A stretch of 64,000 bases of DNA from Ruminococcus sp. (GTDB taxonomy: Bacteria; Bacillota; Clostridia; Oscillospirales; Ruminococcaceae): assembly GCA_017529875.1 (NCBI GenBank), contig JAFXNC010000029.1, positions 1 through 64,000 of the forward strand. The letters are read 5' to 3'. The stretch's first letter is position 1, and each line of letters begins with the position of its first letter. A program made the translations under genes and the position numbers. This document shows positions 36,335 through 45,230 of this stretch, piece after piece. The notes under the pieces are model-generated. The model was not told the DNA's origin. It did not search any database and was given only the letters and a program-made list of their open reading frames with translations.

Positions 36335-37612
36335 ATGCTGGCATCGGAACACATAGGCAAGCCTCACCGGGTACTGGTGGTGGACGATCAGGAGATAAAC
36401 CGGGATTTGCTGGGATTGGTCCTCGAGGATCGCTATGAGGTGCTCTTTGCCGAGGACGGCGCAGAGGCACTTGATATGATACAGCAGAATATAAACAGCC
36501 TGTCGCTGGTGATGCTCGACCTTATCATGCCCAACCTTGACGGCTTTGAAGTGCTGCGCCGCATGAAGGCCGACCCCCGGATGAAGGACATCCCCGTGAT
36601 CGTGCTGACCGCCGACAAGTCCGCAGAGCTGGAGGCGCTCCAGCTGGGAGCGGCGGATTTCATCATCAAGCCCTTTGATATCCATGAGGTCATACTTGCC
36701 CGGGCGGGGCGCATCATCGAGCTCAGCGAGGGCAGACAGCTCATCTCATCGGCGGAGACCGACCGCCTCACCATGCTTTACAGCCGGAATTTCTTCTTCG
36801 AGTACGCCGAAAGGCTTTACCGCTATCACAAGGAGCTGCACTTCGACGCGGTGGTCATAAACATTAAGCAGTTCCACTCGGTCAACGACCTCAACGGCAG
36901 AGAGTTCGGCGACGAGGTGCTGCGGCTCATTGGCGACGAGATCGGAGCATTCCTCTACGAGACCGAGGGCATCGCCGCACGCTTCGAGGCGGACAGGTTC
37001 GCGGTGTACTGCATTCATCAGGAGGACTACTCGGCGGTGCTGTCAAGGCTCCAGCAGAAGGTCTCCAATATGTCCCCCAACGTGAGCATAAGGCTCAGGA
37101 TGGGCGTCAGGGAATGGACGGAGGGGGCGGAGCCGGTGCTGCTGTTCGACCACGCAAGAGCCGCCTGCAACATGGTCAGGGGCAACTACAATCAGCCCCT
37201 GATGATCTACGACGAGAGCATGAGGGAGAGGGAGCTGTTCAGTCAGCGTCTGCTCAACGACCTCCGCGCCGCCGTGGAGGAGAGGCATTTCAAGGTGTAC
37301 TACCAGCCCAAGTATGACATCCGGTCGGACAAGCCCCGGCTCACAAGTGCCGAGACGCTGATACGCTGGGCGCACCCGGAGCTGGGCATGATCTCTCCGG
37401 GGGATTTCATACCGCTGTTCGAGAGCAAGGGGCTCATCAGCATAGTTGACAGCTATGTGTGGCGGGAGGCTGCCGCCCAGATCGCCGAGTGGAAGCGCAG
37501 ATACGGCTTTACGCTGCCGGTGTCGGTGAACCTCTCCCGGGCGGACATCTTCGACCAGAAGCTGGAGGAAAAGCTGATACGCAGGAGCAAATTGATGGTT
37601 GATAATGGATAA
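36335..37612 (+). CDS. Receiver-GGDEF-EAL protein truncated by a repeat
   Basis: 425 residues: receiver (10-125, phospho-Asp62 in LDLIMP), a degenerate GGDEF domain (about 140-290, EADRF where GGDEF is expected) and the first 110 or so residues of an EAL domain (from about 308; ETL at 340-342 replaces EAL). A full EAL domain needs about 240 residues. The frame ends with SKLMVDNG, encoded by the first bases of the composite repeat at 37591, and no remainder of the domain lies beyond the repeat. It is probably neither a cyclase nor a phosphodiesterase now, though the receiver could still work. AGGAGG site before the ATG. Confidence 0.85.
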   Translation: MLASEHIGKPHRVLVVDDQEINRDLLGLVLEDRYEVLFAEDGAEALDMIQQNINSLSLVMLDLIMPNLDGFEVLRRMKADPRMKDIPVIVLTADKSAELEALQLGAADFIIKPFDIHEVILARAGRIIELSEGRQLISSAETDRLTMLYSRNFFFEYAERLYRYHKELHFDAVVINIKQFHSVNDLNGREFGDEVLRLIGDEIGAFLYETEGIAARFEADRFAVYCIHQEDYSAVLSRLQQKVSNMSPNVSIRLRMGVREWTEGAEPVLLFDHARAACNMVRGNYNQPLMIYDESMRERELFSQRLLNDLRAAVEERHFKVYYQPKYDIRSDKPRLTSAETLIRWAHPELGMISPGDFIPLFESKGLISIVDSYVWREAAAQIAEWKRRYGFTLPVSVNLSRADIFDQKLEEKLIRRSKLMVDNG

Positions 37613-37990
37613 TTACGCGCAGGCTGAAAAACGATCGCGGAGCGTTTTGGGGTCCAGGGGGGTCTCCCCCCTGGTGGGTCAAGGGCAGCGCCCTTGCGGG
37701 GTTTAAGGGGCAGAGCCCCTTATCAAGGCGCAAAAGCAGTAAATTCATATCACAGGCGCAAACAGTACACCCGGCGCTGCGCATAATAAAAGAGGGGGCA
37801 TCAAGTGAAGATGTCTCCGCTCAGTTACAAGGGCACACCAAGACGCAGCGCCGGAAAGCCGGCCTCCTGCACTCGCAGGAAAGAGCCGAGCGGACAGCGT
37901 CCGCGAGCGAATTTCCGTCCGGTGAGGCAGGAGTGAGGGGCGGCGGGGCACACAGGCGGAGCGGCAGGGCACACAGGTGGGGCGGCAGGG
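37591..37990 (+). repeat. Composite GC-rich repeat, copy A (full length)
   Basis: About 400 bp starting TTGATGGTTGATAATGGATA, then ACGCGCAGGCTG and GATCGCGGAGCG, a hairpin CCAGGGGGG/CCCCCCTGG, AAGGGCAGCGCCCTT, AAGGGGCAGAGCCCCTT, then a 200-bp region with CACCCGGCGCTGCGCA, GACGCAGCGCCGG and GCGAATTTCCGTCC, and an ending of repeated GGCGG/GGCAGGGCACACAGG units. Copy B (19728-20045) and short copy C (24524-24610) share these blocks. It cuts off the preceding EAL gene and abuts the next promoter. No transposase inside. Confidence 0.82.
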
Positions 37991-38005
37991 TCAAGCCCCC
38001 CCGGT

Positions 38006-38034
38006 TTGACATTACAGCAGTTTTGTGCTATACT
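38006..38034 (+). promoter_or_regulatory. Promoter of the ECF ATPase gene
   Basis: TTGACA (38006-38011), 17 bp, TATACT (38029-38034), directly after the composite repeat. Confidence 0.75.
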
Positions 38035-38070
38035 CATATGTGACGCATACTGACTGTAAGGAGTATTACT

Positions 38071-38922
38071 ATGAGTGCTTTTCTACACGCCGAAGGGCTG
38101 TGCTTTTCTTATGTGAACGACGCCGAGGACCCGCCGGTGAAGACCGAGGTGCTCCACGGCATCGACCTCGATATCAACAAGGGCGAGTTTGTCGCCATAC
38201 TGGGGCATAACGGCTCGGGCAAGTCCACCCTCGCCAAGTGCTTCAATGCCATAAACCTCCCCGAGAGCGGCAAGGTCACCGTGGACGGCATGGATACCGC
38301 CGACGCCGCTAACCTGCTGCCCATAAGACAGCGGGTGGGTATGGTCTTCCAGAACCCCGATAATCAGATCGTGGCGACAATCGTGGAGGAGGACGTGGCC
38401 TTCGCCCTCGAAAACATGGGCGTGCCCCCCGCTGAGATACGCCGCCGGGTGGATGAGGCGCTGAAGACCGTGGATATGTACGAGTACCGTATGCACGCCC
38501 CTCATAAGCTCTCCGGAGGCCAGAAGCAACGGGTGGCTATCGCGGGCATCATAGCCATGCAGCCCGACTGCATACTCTTAGACGAGCCCACCGCCATGCT
38601 TGACCCCAAGGGCCGCGCCGAGGTCATGAAGACCATCAAGATGCTCAACCGGGATCAGGGGGTGACTATCGTGCTCATCACCCACTATATGGAGGAGGCC
38701 GCCCAGGCCGACCGTATCGTGGTCATCGACGAGGGCGAGATCGTACTGGATAACGTGCCGAAAAAGGTCTTCTCACAGGTGAGCACCATGAAGAACCTGG
38801 GCCTCGACGTACCCCAGGTGACGGAGCTGATCTGGGAGCTCAAACAGGAGGGCTACGACCTCTCCACCGAGATAATCACCGAGGACGAGTGCGTTGAAGC
38901 CCTCGCAAAGCTGCTGGGATAA
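38071..38922 (+). CDS. ECF transporter energy-coupling ATPase
   Basis: A 283-residue ABC ATPase of the EcfA/CbiO type: Walker [11 protein letters not shown]-loop [20 protein letters not shown] (the NPDNQ signature of ECF ATPases), [13 protein letters not shown], Walker [15 protein letters not shown]-loop ITHYMEEA. It energises uptake of vitamins or trace metals. EcfA is usually followed by a second EcfA and EcfT; here neither follows, and the module must be completed by genes elsewhere. An S component is encoded 18 kb away at 56888. Confidence 0.92.
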   Translation: MSAFLHAEGLCFSYVNDAEDPPVKTEVLHGIDLDINKGEFVAILGHNGSGKSTLAKCFNAINLPESGKVTVDGMDTADAANLLPIRQRVGMVFQNPDNQIVATIVEEDVAFALENMGVPPAEIRRRVDEALKTVDMYEYRMHAPHKLSGGQKQRVAIAGIIAMQPDCILLDEPTAMLDPKGRAEVMKTIKMLNRDQGVTIVLITHYMEEAAQADRIVVIDEGEIVLDNVPKKVFSQVSTMKNLGLDVPQVTELIWELKQEGYDLSTEIITEDECVEALAKLLG

Positions 38923-38971
38923 GGCGCTGTTTTACGATCTGCAAAGATATTATGAACAGGAGGATGATACT

Positions 38972-39766
38972 GTGATCTCAATGAAAAAAGGACTGCTGAC
39001 GATCATGATGCTGAGCGTGCTCGCCTTTACGGCAGGCTGCGGCTCCGGGGACAGCAGCGGCGTACAGTCCGGAGAGACCGCCGTAAGCAGCGGTTATACC
39101 GGCATAGACACAGCCTCACCGGACTGGGTGGGGAAGCTTGAAGCTGCAAAGGATGCCGATCAGCTCTTTGTGGTCGCGGCATTCAGCGAGGACGCCACCG
39201 ATGCCTGGGTATCGCTGCACGAAAAGCAGAAGGACGGCAGCTGGCACATGATAATGACTACCCCGGGCTTCATCGGGAAGAACGGCCTCGGCAAGACCAA
39301 GGAGGGGGACGCCAAAACTCCTGTCGGCGTGTTCCGTTTCAACCGCGCCTTCGGCATCGCCGACGACCCGGGGAGCAGGATACCCTACGTCAAGGCGGAT
39401 GACGACACCTACTGGTCGGGCGACGGCAGAGAGGGCTATCACTACAACGAGCTTGTGAGCCTTAAAGACCTGCCGGGTCTCGACGTCAATGAGTGCGAGC
39501 ATATCAAGGATTACATCTATCACTATCAGTACTGTCTGAACATCAGCTATAACGAGGCCGGTACACCCGGTCTCGGTTCTGCGATATTCCTGCACTGCTT
39601 CGGCCCTGCGAAGCCCTTCTCCGGGGGCTGCGTTGCTATCCCGGAGGATCACATGAAATATGTGATGCAGACCGTCGATGAGAAAACAGCGGTAGTGATC
39701 GACACCTATCAGGCTCTTGCCGGCACCGATGAATGGCCTGACAGCACCTGGCCCCAGGTCAGGTAA
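38972..39766 (+). CDS. Lipoprotein with L,D-transpeptidase-like (YkuD) domain
   Basis: A 264-residue lipoprotein with signal peptide and lipobox TAGC, a short Ser/Gly-rich spacer, and a YkuD-like domain. The C-terminal HCFGPAKPFSGGCVAIPE carries the His and Cys of the HxxxxxxxxSGGC pattern used by L,D-transpeptidases to form 3-3 cross-links or attach proteins in peptidoglycan. The start is GTG at 38972, 8 nt after AGGAGG; an ATG 9 nt later is an alternative. It may share the ECF ATPase transcript. Confidence 0.82.
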   Translation: MISMKKGLLTIMMLSVLAFTAGCGSGDSSGVQSGETAVSSGYTGIDTASPDWVGKLEAAKDADQLFVVAAFSEDATDAWVSLHEKQKDGSWHMIMTTPGFIGKNGLGKTKEGDAKTPVGVFRFNRAFGIADDPGSRIPYVKADDDTYWSGDGREGYHYNELVSLKDLPGLDVNECEHIKDYIYHYQYCLNISYNEAGTPGLGSAIFLHCFGPAKPFSGGCVAIPEDHMKYVMQTVDEKTAVVIDTYQALAGTDEWPDSTWPQVR

Positions 39767-39783
39767 GGCAGCATTAAATGCAA

Positions 39784-39828
39784 AAACGGTATCTCACCCC
39801 TTTCGGGGCGAGGTACCGTTTCTTTTTT
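39784..39828. terminator. Bidirectional terminator
   Basis: AAACGGTATCTCACCCC, TTTC loop, GGGGCGAGGTACCGTTT, with T-runs on both strands. It separates the convergent LDT-like and kinase-DegV genes. Confidence 0.88.
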
Positions 39829-42505
39829 ATCTGTCCGCTTCCCGGATAAGCAGTCCGAAGGTGCCCGCGCCGCAGTTCACGGCGATCACCGGGGAGGCGT
39901 TCTGGAAGTAGATCTCATCGAAGTCCATGTGCTCCTTGATCTGCTCTCTGATCCAGTCCATGTCCTTCTTGGTCAGACCTACGCAGGTAACGAACAGCAG
40001 CCGCTTGTCGATCCTGGCAGGGTGCCGCAGCACAGTGCCGATGTAGCGGCTCCAGGCTCTCTCTCGCTGACCGAAATAGAACTTCCCGACGCCCATTTTG
40101 CCCCTTTTGAGGGTGAGCACCGGACGTACCAGCAGCGAGCGGGAGATGTCGGCAGCCTTCTGGCTGACCTGGTTGGCTCTGGCAAGGAAATCCAGATTGT
40201 CCACGATGAAGCTGGTGCGGATCTTCGCCTGTATCTCCTCGAGGTGTGCCTTGATCTCCTCCACGCTCTTGCCTTCGTCGGCAAGGCGGCAGGCCTCGAT
40301 GACCATGAGCCCCTGTCCGCTGGAAAGGTGCCCCGAGTCGATGACGGTGACGTTGTCGAAGGCCTGTGCAGCCTCCTTGGCGGCATGGTAGCCGCTGTTG
40401 GCAAGCTTGCTGGATATGGAGATGTGGATAACGTTGTTGGCGCCGGTGAGCTGCCTTGCAAAGAAGGCCTCTATGCTCTGGACGCTGGGCGCCTGAGTGA
40501 CTACCTTGCGGTTGATGTCCTCCATGTAGCGCAGCAGTCCGCGGGTGTCGATCTCGGTGCCGTCGTTGAATACGCCTTCCTCGGTCTTTACCATGTGGGG
40601 CAGCACGTCGATGTCGTATTTGTCAAGCAGCTCCTTCGGCAGATCGGCAACGCTCTCTGTGGTGATGACCACCGACTTCTTGCGTTGGTTGTTCTTCATC
40701 CAGGAGACTGTCTCCTTGAGGATCTCGTCGCTGTTGCCGGAAACATAGGTCAGATCCTTCGGCAGCAGCCTATAAAGCTCACGCTCCAGCTCGTCGCCGG
40801 TTATGGGCTTGGTCAGGTAGCCGTCGAAACCCTCCTTCTGGTAGAGCAGGCGGTTCTCGCCGCCGGCATTGGCGGTCAGGGCGACTATGCGGGATTCCTT
40901 GCACTGTCCGCCCACCTGGGTCCTGATAGCGTGGAAACACTCGACGCCGTCCATTTCCGGCATGAGATGATCCATGAAAATAACATGGTAGTAGCTGTTG
41001 AGGGTCTTTTTCAGAGCCTCGGCGCCGCTGGCAGCGGTCTCCACCTTGACCCGGGTCTCGCGCAGCAGCTTGGAGACCACCAGCAGGTTGGAGGCGTTGT
41101 CGTCCACCACCAGCACCTTTGCATCGGGAGCCTCAAAGCGGGATCTGTGTCCGCGCCTGATGCCCTGAGCCCGGTCGCTGTCTATGCGTATCTCGCCGAT
41201 GCGCTGAGTGCCGGCGATCTGCTGAGGTATCTCGATGATGAAGGTGGTGCCCTTCATATACACGCTGTTTACGGTGATCTTGCCCCCCATGAGGTCAACG
41301 AACTGCTTGACTATGGAAAGACCAAGTCCGGTGCCCTCGATGTGGCGGTTCTTTTCCTCGTCAACACGCCGGAAGGCGGTGAACAGGTAGGGGATGTTCT
41401 CCTTCTTGATGCCGATACCGGTATCGGACACCGAGTAGATCACGTCCATCTTGCCGTTCTCGGTCTTGCCGCACTGTATCGACAGGGAAACGGAGCCCTC
41501 CTTGGTATACTTTATGGCATTGTTGAGGACGTTTATCAGTATCTGCTTGATCCTGACCTCGTCGCCGATGAGCTCCGCGGGGATGTCCGGCGCCACGCTT
41601 ACCCGGAAGTCAAGCTTTTTCTCCTTAGCCCTGATCCACAGCATACCCACGATCTCCGAGAGCATATCGCCGGGATGATAGGTAACGGGCGTCAGCTGCA
41701 TACGCCCGGAGGCGAACTTGGACATATCCAGTATGTCGTTGATAAGGTGCAGCAGCATCTTGCTTGCGGACTGGATATTGGCGGCGTCCTCCGCCACCTC
41801 GTCGGAGATGTCCTCTCTGAGTATCATCTCGTTGAGGGCGATTATGGTGTTGATAGGAGTGCGTATCTCGTGGCTCATGCTGGAGAAGAACTGGTTCTGC
41901 GCCTCGTTGAGCAGCTCGATCTCCTTTTTCTGTTCCTCGGTGCGTTTTACCTCGCGCTTGTAGAGGTAGCTGCGGAAGGTGCTGACGGCGGTCATGCCCG
42001 CGCCTATGAGCACGAAGGCTATGTAGGTGAACATATGGGCCGCAAAATCGCCGTTTGGCGTTACCGTTTCGGGGAACTGGTAGGACAGCGTCCAGCAGAC
42101 GGTCATGACTGCGGTGGCGACTATGAGCATGACTATCCGGGGCTTGCCCTCAAGGCTCATGTTGATGAAGAACACGCCGAACAGAAACCACATGGGCGCG
42201 TCGCCGTAAATGCCGCCGCCGTAGAAGAAGGTCAGGGGCAGATAGGCAAGGACGATGCCTGCGGAAAGGACGATGGCGCCCAGGCCGATGCGGTTTATCC
42301 TTACCGCGACGTTCGCCGCCAGTGCAAAGAGGACTATGCCTCCCGCCATGAGCAGGATGTCCAGCAGCGTCCCGCCGGCTAAGATGGTCTCTATCAGCGA
42401 GACGCACCAGGAGATTATCATTACCGTGGTGCTCAGCAGGAACAGCCTTTCGTGGAGGTCGCGGTTGCTGTCGGAGATAAACTCTGTAAGTTTGGTGTGC
42501 TTCAT
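39827..42505 (-). CDS. Hybrid histidine kinase fused to a C-terminal DegV domain
   Basis: 892 residues. About six membrane helices (20-180), HisKA with His212 in SMSHEIRTP, HATPase_c (about 310-430: ILINVLNNAIKYT, DTGIGI, GTGLGLSIVK), receiver (463-582, phospho-Asp512 in FMDHLMPEMDG), then a full-length DegV domain (about 611-890). DegV marks: VVITTESVADLPKELL, VTQAPSVQS, HISISSKLANSGYHAA, VIDSGHLSSGQGLMV, VDNLDFLARANQVSQKAADISRSLLVRPVL and the terminal NCGAGTFGLLI. The usual KGGR loop reads RANQ here. DegV proteins bind fatty acids, so the domain may sense or deliver a lipid. One stop-to-start base separates it from the upstream kinase gene, so the two form an operon. Confidence 0.88.
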   Translation of the reverse strand: MKHTKLTEFISDSNRDLHERLFLLSTTVMIISWCVSLIETILAGGTLLDILLMAGGIVLFALAANVAVRINRIGLGAIVLSAGIVLAYLPLTFFYGGGIYGDAPMWFLFGVFFINMSLEGKPRIVMLIVATAVMTVCWTLSYQFPETVTPNGDFAAHMFTYIAFVLIGAGMTAVSTFRSYLYKREVKRTEEQKKEIELLNEAQNQFFSSMSHEIRTPINTIIALNEMILREDISDEVAEDAANIQSASKMLLHLINDILDMSKFASGRMQLTPVTYHPGDMLSEIVGMLWIRAKEKKLDFRVSVAPDIPAELIGDEVRIKQILINVLNNAIKYTKEGSVSLSIQCGKTENGKMDVIYSVSDTGIGIKKENIPYLFTAFRRVDEEKNRHIEGTGLGLSIVKQFVDLMGGKITVNSVYMKGTTFIIEIPQQIAGTQRIGEIRIDSDRAQGIRRGHRSRFEAPDAKVLVVDDNASNLLVVSKLLRETRVKVETAASGAEALKKTLNSYYHVIFMDHLMPEMDGVECFHAIRTQVGGQCKESRIVALTANAGGENRLLYQKEGFDGYLTKPITGDELERELYRLLPKDLTYVSGNSDEILKETVSWMKNNQRKKSVVITTESVADLPKELLDKYDIDVLPHMVKTEEGVFNDGTEIDTRGLLRYMEDINRKVVTQAPSVQSIEAFFARQLTGANNVIHISISSKLANSGYHAAKEAAQAFDNVTVIDSGHLSSGQGLMVIEACRLADEGKSVEEIKAHLEEIQAKIRTSFIVDNLDFLARANQVSQKAADISRSLLVRPVLTLKRGKMGVGKFYFGQRERAWSRYIGTVLRHPARIDKRLLFVTCVGLTKKDMDWIREQIKEHMDFDEIYFQNASPVIAVNCGAGTFGLLIREADR

Positions 42506-42506
42506 A

Positions 42507-45071
42507 TCAGTTCGCCTCCTCTGCCGGGCTGCTCTGACTGAGAGCAGCGGCTATGCCGTCGGTCAGACCGGTGTATTCGCTTATCATCACGGCATGGTTC
42601 TCCTCGACGAAATCGGCGCGGTCTTCCTTTGAGGCGAATTCAAGAGCCTTGGCTTTCTCGGAGAGCTCCGAGTGACCCAGCATCTTAGCGGTGCTTTTAA
42701 GGGCGTGGACGTAGATCTCGTAGTTTTTCAGGTCTTTTGCGTTGAAGTAGGTCTCCATGGCGGAGCGCTTTTCCTCCGCCTCGTCAACGAACTGTTCCAG
42801 CAGCGAGCGGTACAGCTCCTCGTCCTCGAGGCAGTAGCCCAGCCCCTCTGCGGTGTCTATGCCGAGAGCGGAGAGCTTGTCGTAGAAACCGCCTTCGGGC
42901 ACCGGGGGAGCTTCGGGGGCAGGCGTTTCTTCGGGAGCGGGATCTGCGGGTACAGGCACCTCAGCCGCCGGCAGCTCAGACACCTCGGACTCAGGCTCCG
43001 GCTCGGTGTCGGGCAGGGGCTCGTCGAGGGTGGAGATAAGGGTGCGGGGGAGCACCTTTCTGAGCACTCTTTCCAGCTCCACCAGCACGATAGGCTTGCT
43101 CACGAAGCCGTCGAAGCCCACCGAGAGGAACATCTCCCTTGCGGTGCTGACGGCGTTGGCGGTGAGTGCGACGATAGGAAAGTCGCCGTTGGTGCGGACA
43201 GCGCGAATCTGCTTCATGGCCTCCACACCGTCCATGCCGGGCATCATGTGATCCATGAAGACTATGTCAAACCGCTTGATGCTGCACATATCTATGGCCT
43301 CGCGTCCCGAGGCGGCGGTAGTGACCTTCATGCCGTAGCGCCTGAGGATGTTCTTGGCAACGGTGAGGTTCATGGGCTCGTCGTCCACTACCAGTGCCTC
43401 GCAGTCGGGGCAGTAGAGAGCGCCGGTATCGTTGTTTGCGGCCATGGTGCCGAAGTTGAGCACCTCGGCTACCGGAAAACAGTAGAAGGGCTTCTCCATT
43501 TTCTGCACCCTGGTATTCGCCGGGAGGGGCAGGTCGTTGTTTGCCACCACGATGACTACCATGTCCTCCGCAAGCTTTTCGATGTAGTCCTGGGCGGAGA
43601 GGTATTCCTCGTCAGCCACGAACAGGTGAGTAAGGTGTACCGAGGATACCAGCTTTTTCAGGTTGCCGATATTGTCCACGCGGTGCATCTGTATGCCGAA
43701 GCCGGTGACGATGTTGTGTATCATCACGTTGTAGTACTCGCGGACGTTGGGGTTGGGGTACTTGTCGAGGTGCAGGAAGGCGCCGAGACAGAGCTTGCCC
43801 GGCTCCGCCAGGGACATACAGCTGGAGGGCTCCACTACCTTCTGAGGTATGCTGACGCTTACGGAAGTGCCTGCGCCCGGCTTGCTCTCGATGGTCATGA
43901 AGCCGCCCAGGGACTCTGCGAAGCCCGAAACGATAGTCATGCCCAGACCCAGGCCGCTGCTCTGACGGGCTCTGCCCGAGTCGGCCTGATAGTAGCCCTC
44001 GAAGACCCGCTCGATCTCCTCCTCGTTCATGCCGATGCCGGTATCGGTGACCCTGATCAGCAGGTTGATGCCGTATTCCTCCCGGACAGGGGACAGTCTC
44101 ACATAGACGCCGCCCTCACGGGTGTATTTCAGACCGTTGATGATAAGGTGCCTGAGTATCTTGCGGAGCTTGGTGACGTCGGAATTCATGATCGCGGGTA
44201 TGGAAGGATCCACGTCGATGATCAGCTCCAGGTTATTCTGCTTATATGGGCGTATCTCTCCCACCAGGTCGTTGAGCAGGGAGGACAGGATGTAGTCTTC
44301 GTAGTTGTTGGTGAGCTTGCCCCTGTCGATCTCGGTGTAGTCAAGGATATCGCCGATCTGCTCTGCCACCCGCCTGCCGGCGGCGTGAACCGAGCCGAGG
44401 TTGGAGAGCTTTTCGGGGTCGGTCTCCTCGTCGATGCAGATGCCGGTAAGACCTATAACGGCGTTGACCGGAGTGCGTATCTCGTGGGAGACGTTGGCAA
44501 GGAAGTCGTTGAGCCTTTCGGTGGAATCGGTGAGCTGTTCGATCTCGTCATGGGAGCGGTCAAGCACCTGCACCCACTTGGTGATGATCTTCCTGGAAAC
44601 GGAGCCGATAGTCGTGATGACTGCGATATGCAGAACCGACCTGGAGATGATAAGGCTGTTGAACTCCTCCCCCGCCTGCCACATCATTATCAGGCCGTAG
44701 CCCAGGGTGACGTAGTAGAGTATCTGCAAGGCGGTTATCAGGGGTTTCATGCCGGTCATGGTGAACAGTATCAGCACCAGCGCCATTACCGACACGGTAT
44801 CGAATACGCTGGTGATATGGGCGCCGTAGAAAAAGAATGTGAACATGATGAAGGCCGTATACACCCATACCCTGTGAGGTTCGCTCATGACCTGCCTTAT
44901 GTGCAGGATCCAGGAGGTGAACACCCCGAAATAAATAGGTATAAGAGGCCAGGGATCCCAGGACATCAGCACCGTCTCCACTGACAGTATAACTGTAAAG
45001 ATCGAGTAGCTGATGAGTATGGTCAGCTGTGAGGCCTGGAATAAATCGTTCTTTAACAATCTTTGCTTCAT
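42507..45071 (-). CDS. Hybrid histidine kinase with receiver and HPt domains
   Basis: 854 residues: five or six membrane helices (about 15-160), HisKA with His196 in NVSHEIRTP, HATPase_c (about 295-410, DTGIGM, GLGLGMTIV), a degenerate receiver-like segment (about 425-545), a receiver (558-675, Asp607 in FMDHMMPGMDG), a Pro/Glu-rich linker (about 680-725) and an HPt domain (about 730-850, His789 in YVHALKSTAKMLG). A complete His-Asp-His relay in one chain, as in ArcB-like kinases. It is first in the operon with the kinase-DegV gene, so the HPt could pass phosphate to that protein's receiver. Confidence 0.87.
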   Translation of the reverse strand: MKQRLLKNDLFQASQLTILISYSIFTVILSVETVLMSWDPWPLIPIYFGVFTSWILHIRQVMSEPHRVWVYTAFIMFTFFFYGAHITSVFDTVSVMALVLILFTMTGMKPLITALQILYYVTLGYGLIMMWQAGEEFNSLIISRSVLHIAVITTIGSVSRKIITKWVQVLDRSHDEIEQLTDSTERLNDFLANVSHEIRTPVNAVIGLTGICIDEETDPEKLSNLGSVHAAGRRVAEQIGDILDYTEIDRGKLTNNYEDYILSSLLNDLVGEIRPYKQNNLELIIDVDPSIPAIMNSDVTKLRKILRHLIINGLKYTREGGVYVRLSPVREEYGINLLIRVTDTGIGMNEEEIERVFEGYYQADSGRARQSSGLGLGMTIVSGFAESLGGFMTIESKPGAGTSVSVSIPQKVVEPSSCMSLAEPGKLCLGAFLHLDKYPNPNVREYYNVMIHNIVTGFGIQMHRVDNIGNLKKLVSSVHLTHLFVADEEYLSAQDYIEKLAEDMVVIVVANNDLPLPANTRVQKMEKPFYCFPVAEVLNFGTMAANNDTGALYCPDCEALVVDDEPMNLTVAKNILRRYGMKVTTAASGREAIDMCSIKRFDIVFMDHMMPGMDGVEAMKQIRAVRTNGDFPIVALTANAVSTAREMFLSVGFDGFVSKPIVLVELERVLRKVLPRTLISTLDEPLPDTEPEPESEVSELPAAEVPVPADPAPEETPAPEAPPVPEGGFYDKLSALGIDTAEGLGYCLEDEELYRSLLEQFVDEAEEKRSAMETYFNAKDLKNYEIYVHALKSTAKMLGHSELSEKAKALEFASKEDRADFVEENHAVMISEYTGLTDGIAAALSQSSPAEEAN

Positions 45072-45135
45072 TGAGATCTCTCCGTTTCGCCGGGGCGTTC
45101 GGTATTTGCCCGGACGTCATCACAATATTAATATG

Positions 45136-45164
45136 AGTATATCATCTGTTGTTAAATATGTCAA
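45136..45164 (-). promoter_or_regulatory. Promoter of the two-kinase operon
   Basis: Minus strand TTGACA (45159-45164), 17 bp, TATACT (45136-45141). It begins right at the end of the upstream terminator. Confidence 0.82.
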
Positions 45165-45165
45165 C

Positions 45166-45210
45166 AAAAAGCACCGAGCTTTGTAACAACCTACAATACC
45201 CGGTGCCTGT
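45166..45210 (-). terminator. Terminator of the metallophosphoesterase gene
   Basis: Minus strand GCACCG and CGGTGC arms (45201-45206, 45171-45176) with an inner TTGTA/TACAA stem, then TTTTTG. Confidence 0.72.
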
Positions 45211-45230
45211 TTTTATAAACAATGACGATG

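Noticed and set aside
36335..37612. Active diguanylate cyclase
   Set aside because: The GGDEF position reads EADRF, so cyclase activity is unlikely.
37509..37784. Minus-strand frames in the composite repeats containing SLRVIIHYQ
   Set aside because: The same short peptide appears in copies A and C because the DNA repeats; no start signals and no conserved length.
39929..42382. 817-codon open frame on the plus strand
   Set aside because: It is antisense to the kinase-DegV gene, lacks a ribosome site and domain-like composition, and arises from the GC-rich third positions of the real gene.
42672..44984. 770-codon open frame on the plus strand
   Set aside because: Antisense shadow of the hybrid kinase-HPt gene, His/Gly/Val-rich with no recognisable domain.
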